Part shown: piece by piece, positions 60,295 to 64,000 of the stretch
Layout: each line of letters starts with the position of its first letter
Numbering within the stretch: the first letter of the stretch is position 1
Source: an uncultured Pelagibacteraceae bacterium
GTDB lineage: Bacteria; Pseudomonadota; Alphaproteobacteria; Pelagibacterales; Pelagibacteraceae
Length of the DNA stretch: 64,000 nt
Direction of reading: 5' to 3'
NCBI GenBank assembly: GCA_902587155.1
Contig: CACIKE010000005.1
Span: 1 to 64,000, forward strand
Notes under the pieces: generated by a model
What the model was told of the DNA's origin: nothing
The model's input: only the letters and a program-made list of their open reading frames with translations
The model's database searches: none
Translations under genes and position numbers: made by a program

Positions 60295-61806
60295 TTATCT
60301 TGAATTATTTGAGTAAATTACTCTTGGTTCTAAAAATAATTCTCTAGCAAGAGCTTTAAATCTTTTAGTAACTTGTTTTGAGATTATTTCTTGATGTTGT
60401 GATGGAATTTTCAAAAATACAGCATTACCTCTTTTATATAATTTAAACTCTTCAAGAAATATCGTAGATATCGAGGTCAATGATTGTGAAAATCTCAAAG
60501 CTGCTCCAACTTGTTTGCTTGAAAAAATTTCATTATTATTTAAAAAAGTTAGATACTCCATCTTTGGATTATACTTGATACTACAGTACCGCCAATAACA
60601 TGACAAAGCTAATTGTATTCTTTCTTTATGAGTCAATCTAAGTAAAGGAGTATTTATTGTTTCTTGAAATACCAATTCAGCTTTTTGAAATGCTCCTAAT
60701 CCCCAATCCATATGACTTAATACACATGCCAGATATAATAATTTCTTATTAAAATGTTCATTGCCTTCAAAAACTGGCTGAATAAAATCATAATATTTTT
60801 TATAGTTCGATCCTAGATCACCTCTTTTTTTTGCAATATTCTCAAGTGCTTTATGAAAAATTTCTGATTCTTTTACATCTTTAAAATAGTCAATTGATAA
60901 AGAACCTTCACGCAAACCGCTTATAGAACAAATTATATTTTTTGGATTTGTAACTCTCATAATTTCATCAAGTATAATGCAACTATAAGGTAAATATGGT
61001 GTTCTAGATTTTGAAATATACTCAACTGTTTTAAGTTTAGATTTATTAAAAGATGAAATTTTTTCAACAAACTTAGATAAAACATTGTTATCAATACTGT
61101 ATTGATGAATTATATGTACCGGATGATTATTTTGAAAAAGATGTAATTTAAATAATGCTCGCCAAGTACCTCCAACTAAATATAGATTATTAAATTTCTT
61201 TTTTGAAAGCCATTTTTCTTCTCTTAATAATTTTTTGATATATTTTGCTAAATTTCTTTTTTTAACTATAGGATTATTTAATAATCTTAAAACACCAATA
61301 GGTAATGAGGTTTTATTAGTTACTATATTGTTTTCAACTCGAGCTAATTCTAAACTACCGCCTCCAAGATCGGCAACTAATCCATCAACATTTTCAAAGC
61401 CTATTTTAACTCCCTCAGCTGAGCATTCAGCTTCTTCTTCACCAGATAATATATTAATCTTAGTTTTAAAAAGTTTTTCAACTTCATTAATAAATGGTTT
61501 TGTATCAGTTGCTTCTCTTAAAACTGCTGTTGCAATGATTTTAAGATTTGTGATTTTTGAAACATTTAAAATTTCAGAGAATCTTTTTAAAACTTTTAAA
61601 GCATATTCGGTACCAGATCTGTGAAGTTTTTTGGATTTATCTAAATTTTTTCCAAGTTCACAAACTGCTTTTTCATTAAAAAAAGGCACACGAGAAGAAC
61701 TGAAATCTTCATAAATTAGCATTCTTATAGAGTTTGATCCAATGTCAATTATAGCTAATCTTGCCTGTTTTAATTTTAAACTATTTTTACTTTTAATTAC
61801 TTCCAC
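60295..61806 (-). CDS. ppx: Exopolyphosphatase / guanosine pentaphosphate phosphatase (Ppx/GppA)
   Basis: A 503-residue phosphatase of the ASKHA fold. IDIGSNSIRMLIYED opens the first ATP-binding-like motif, LSGEEEAECSAEGVKIGF and VADLGGGSLELARVE the next, and GLREGSLSIDYF closes the catalytic half. The C-terminal half (from about 310) is HD-like and helical (LLYLACVLSHMDWGLG). It hydrolyses polyphosphate ends or pppGpp. It overlaps ppk by 14 bases, forming the ppk-ppx operon. Confidence 0.93.
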   Translation of the reverse strand: MEVIKSKNSLKLKQARLAIIDIGSNSIRMLIYEDFSSSRVPFFNEKAVCELGKNLDKSKKLHRSGTEYALKVLKRFSEILNVSKITNLKIIATAVLREATDTKPFINEVEKLFKTKINILSGEEEAECSAEGVKIGFENVDGLVADLGGGSLELARVENNIVTNKTSLPIGVLRLLNNPIVKKRNLAKYIKKLLREEKWLSKKKFNNLYLVGGTWRALFKLHLFQNNHPVHIIHQYSIDNNVLSKFVEKISSFNKSKLKTVEYISKSRTPYLPYSCIILDEIMRVTNPKNIICSISGLREGSLSIDYFKDVKESEIFHKALENIAKKRGDLGSNYKKYYDFIQPVFEGNEHFNKKLLYLACVLSHMDWGLGAFQKAELVFQETINTPLLRLTHKERIQLALSCYWRYCSIKYNPKMEYLTFLNNNEIFSSKQVGAALRFSQSLTSISTIFLEEFKLYKRGNAVFLKIPSQHQEIISKQVTKRFKALARELFLEPRVIYSNNSR

Positions 61807-63949
61807 TTTTAATCAATCTTAAGTGCAGTTGTTTAGGCTGCATTTTTAGTTTAGCTTTACCTCTTCCAGATAAGCTCGGATTATTCATAAAATATTCATG
61901 AGCTGAAAAGGAATCGCTCTTACTATATTTAATTTTTTTATAATTGCCATCAGCTTCAAGTTCCCAGCTCTGATTAGTATCAAGATAATTTGCCAACATT
62001 ATTTGATCTAAGATCTGTTCATGAACAGTCTCATTTTCAATTGGGACTAGAAGTTCTACCCTTCGATTTAAATTTCTCGGCATTAAATCAGCTGACGAAA
62101 TATATACTTTTGCATTTCTATTAGGCATTTTTTTTGTACCATTACTAAAGCAGTAAATTCTAGAATGCTCTAAAAATCTTCCTATGATACTTTTTACAAC
62201 TATGTTTTCTGATCTATCTTTAACTCCTGGTCTTAAACAACAAACACCCCTTACAAATAAATGAATTTTTACACCAGCATTCGAAGCTTCATAAAATTTA
62301 TCAATAATTTCTGGATCTACTAAAGAGTTCATTTTTGCCCAAATAGCTGCAAATTTTCCATTTTTAGAATTTTTAATTTCAGCATCAATATTTTCATTTA
62401 AGGTTTGCCTCATATTTACTGGCGAAATAGAAATTTTATTTAAATTTTTTGGTTTTGCGTATCCTGTTACATAATTGAAAAACTTTTCAACATCTGATGC
62501 CATTTTCTTATCACAACTAAATAAAGACAAATCAGTGTAAATTTTAGCATTTACTGGGTGATAATTGCCAGTTCCTAAATGAAAATAAGTTTGTATTTTA
62601 CCCTGTTCTCTTCTTAAAACAAGTGATGATTTTGCATGAGTTTTGTATTTAGCAAAACCATAAACAATTTGAACACCTACTTTTTCTAAACTTCTTGATA
62701 GTTGAATATTAGCTTCCTCATCAAATCTAGCTTTAATTTCAATTAAAGCGGTAACTGTTTTTCCGTTTTCTGCAGCTGTTATTAAAGCTTTAACAATAGG
62801 TGAGTCTAGAGTTGTTCTATATAGAGTTTGTTTTATAGCTATAACTTTTTTATCATTTGCTGCTTGGTTTAAAAATTCAATTACTGAGTCAAATGTTTCA
62901 AAAGGATGATGAACAACTAAATCTTTCTTTTTAATAGTTTCAAAAAAATTATCATTATATTCTTTTAATCTTTCAACTTCTCTAGGTGTAAAATGTTTAA
63001 ATCTTAATTTTGGATTTTTTACTTTACATATTTGATCTATATCTTGAATTCCAACAAGGCCAGCAACATCATAAATATAGTCAGGATTTATATCTAATTT
63101 ATTAGTTATAAATCTTATCAATTCGTTATCACTATTTTCAAGAACCTCTAAACGAACAATATCACCCGTTCTACGTCTTTTTAAAGCCAATTCAAAAGAT
63201 CTAACCAAATCTTCTGCTTCCTCTTGAATCTCTACATCGCTGTCTCTTATTACTCTAAAAATCATTTTCTTTTCTAAATCATGATCTGGAAAAATTTCAT
63301 TAGCAAAAAAACTTATTACATCATCTAGAATCACAAATTTCTTATGATTTTTTGAAGACTCAATTTCAATAAATCTAGATAATGCTTTTGGTATTACTAT
63401 TATTGAGTTTAAAATCCTTTTTTTATTTTTTTTTCTTAACTTCATTACAATTGCTCTTCCTTGATTGATTATAAATGGAAATGGATGTGCAGGATCAATT
63501 GCTGATGGTGTTAATAAAGGGTAAATCTCTTCTTTAAATATTTCTAAAAGTTTTTTTTTATCCTTAGTATTTAAATTAACTGGTTTAACTAAATTGATAT
63601 TATTTTTTTTTAATTCCATAATCAGTTGAATAAAAATTTTGTTCTGTTTTTTTAATAGATTCTTAGTTTCAAGCACTACCTCATCCATTTGCTCTTCAGG
63701 TGTCAAACCATCAGAGCTTAGTGAGTCAACTTCTTGTTTTATTTGACTATATAACCCAGCTACACGGACCATAAAAAATTCATCTAGATTAGACCCAGCA
63801 ATTGATAAAAACTTTACTCTTTCATAAAGAGGATTTTCGATATTTTGCGCCTCTAAAAGTACTCTATCGTTGAATTTTAACCAAGAAAGCTCTCTATTTA
63901 TATATTTAGATTTCAACTCTTCTTTATGTTGTTTTTTTAAAGCAGTCAT
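61793..63949 (-). CDS. ppk: Polyphosphate kinase 1
   Basis: A 718-residue enzyme that makes polyphosphate from ATP. NRELSWLKFNDRVLLEAQ starts the N domain. SIAGSNLDEFFMVRVAGLY and HPFETFDSVIEFLNQAANDKKVIAIKQTLYRT follow. The autophosphorylated histidine lies in KYKTHAKSSLVLRRE or the nearby FHLGTGNYHPVNAKIYTDLSLF, and SSADLMPRNLNRRVELLVPI closes it. It is full length. The ATG at 63949 leaves 13 bases to the divergent start of a SixA-type gene. Confidence 0.95.
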   Translation of the reverse strand: MTALKKQHKEELKSKYINRELSWLKFNDRVLLEAQNIENPLYERVKFLSIAGSNLDEFFMVRVAGLYSQIKQEVDSLSSDGLTPEEQMDEVVLETKNLLKKQNKIFIQLIMELKKNNINLVKPVNLNTKDKKKLLEIFKEEIYPLLTPSAIDPAHPFPFIINQGRAIVMKLRKKNKKRILNSIIVIPKALSRFIEIESSKNHKKFVILDDVISFFANEIFPDHDLEKKMIFRVIRDSDVEIQEEAEDLVRSFELALKRRRTGDIVRLEVLENSDNELIRFITNKLDINPDYIYDVAGLVGIQDIDQICKVKNPKLRFKHFTPREVERLKEYNDNFFETIKKKDLVVHHPFETFDSVIEFLNQAANDKKVIAIKQTLYRTTLDSPIVKALITAAENGKTVTALIEIKARFDEEANIQLSRSLEKVGVQIVYGFAKYKTHAKSSLVLRREQGKIQTYFHLGTGNYHPVNAKIYTDLSLFSCDKKMASDVEKFFNYVTGYAKPKNLNKISISPVNMRQTLNENIDAEIKNSKNGKFAAIWAKMNSLVDPEIIDKFYEASNAGVKIHLFVRGVCCLRPGVKDRSENIVVKSIIGRFLEHSRIYCFSNGTKKMPNRNAKVYISSADLMPRNLNRRVELLVPIENETVHEQILDQIMLANYLDTNQSWELEADGNYKKIKYSKSDSFSAHEYFMNNPSLSGRGKAKLKMQPKQLHLRLIKSGSN

Positions 63950-63962
63950 ATATTTAGATTTT

Positions 63963-64000
63963 ATGTATCAATTATACGTCATGAGACACGCAAAATCTAG
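63963..64000 (+). CDS. SixA-type histidine phosphatase, N-terminal fragment (runs off the window)
   Basis: Starting at the ATG at 63963 the frame encodes a dozen residues beginning MYQLYVMRHAKS. The MRHAKS stretch is the RHG-type catalytic start of histidine phosphatases, of the SixA/phosphohistidine phosphatase group. It diverges from ppk with a 13-base gap and is cut by the window end, so only the fold's first strand is visible. Confidence 0.6.
   Translation, partial: MYQLYVMRHAKS

Overview
The window is a strongly AT-rich chromosome segment (about 30% G+C by eye) with very short or overlapping gene junctions, about 80 protein genes and four tRNA genes. It looks like an alphaproteobacterium of the SAR11 clade (Candidatus Pelagibacter-like). 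The reasons are the extreme A/T codon bias, the streamlined layout, a tandem SAM-II/SAM-V riboswitch before metY, and alphaproteobacterial gene orders: ihfA-merR; argS-x-nagZ-scpAB-tatABC-serS; yajC-secD-secF; tmk-holB-metG-tatD-MBL. No rRNA, CRISPR array or insertion sequence is visible. The assignment rests on gene content and layout, since no search could be run.

Layout. 1-9401 is core: the end of plsX, ihfA, a MerR regulator, rpmG, a chorismate mutase, heme A synthase, metY under two SAM aptamers, rplM-rpsI, argC-lipoprotein-hom and two carriers. 9402-15542 is accessory: a 461-base gene-free stretch, a small alkyltransferase-type protein, a GC-rich hairpin-forming patch of about 125 bases, a small membrane protein, a tyrosine recombinase, two glycosyltransferase genes, an FkbM methyltransferase and a GIY-YIG protein abutting tRNA-Glu. 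15545-17972 holds tRNA-Glu, glpX, sbmA, an NDUFS4-like complex I protein and tRNA-Pro.

18066-20247 carries a zinc-ribbon protein, nhaA and a glutathione peroxidase. 20233-28583 is one long minus-strand run: an MBL hydrolase, tatD, metG, holB, tmk, then the wall genes dac, rlpA and mltB, and a RarD-like transporter. 28666-41602 holds tRNA-Ser, sdhE, recG, a DUF502 protein with a 25-codon micro-ORF in front, an M48 protease, tRNA-Lys, tgt-ppi-coaD-gyrA-ssb and uvrA. 41599-52383 is a minus-strand block for protein export (secDF, yajC, tatABC), chromosome segregation (scpAB), two tRNA synthetases, nagZ and dgt. It diverges from erpA-xthA.

54560-59784 is the metal and metalloid region. ZnuA (with a histidine-rich repeat) diverges from znuC-znuB-zur across two Zur-like palindromes. 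Downstream, arsC lies next to an aquaglyceroporin, a likely arsenate detoxification pair. The window ends with a Lys-rich small protein, a strong hairpin, ppx-ppk for polyphosphate, and the start of a SixA-type phosphatase.

The points most worth a second look are the GC-rich hairpin patch at 10196-10324, the recombinase-bearing region beside tRNA-Glu, the tandem SAM aptamers, a Tgt that has lost two of its four zinc ligands, the micro-ORF before the DUF502 gene, and the metal/metalloid regulatory sites.
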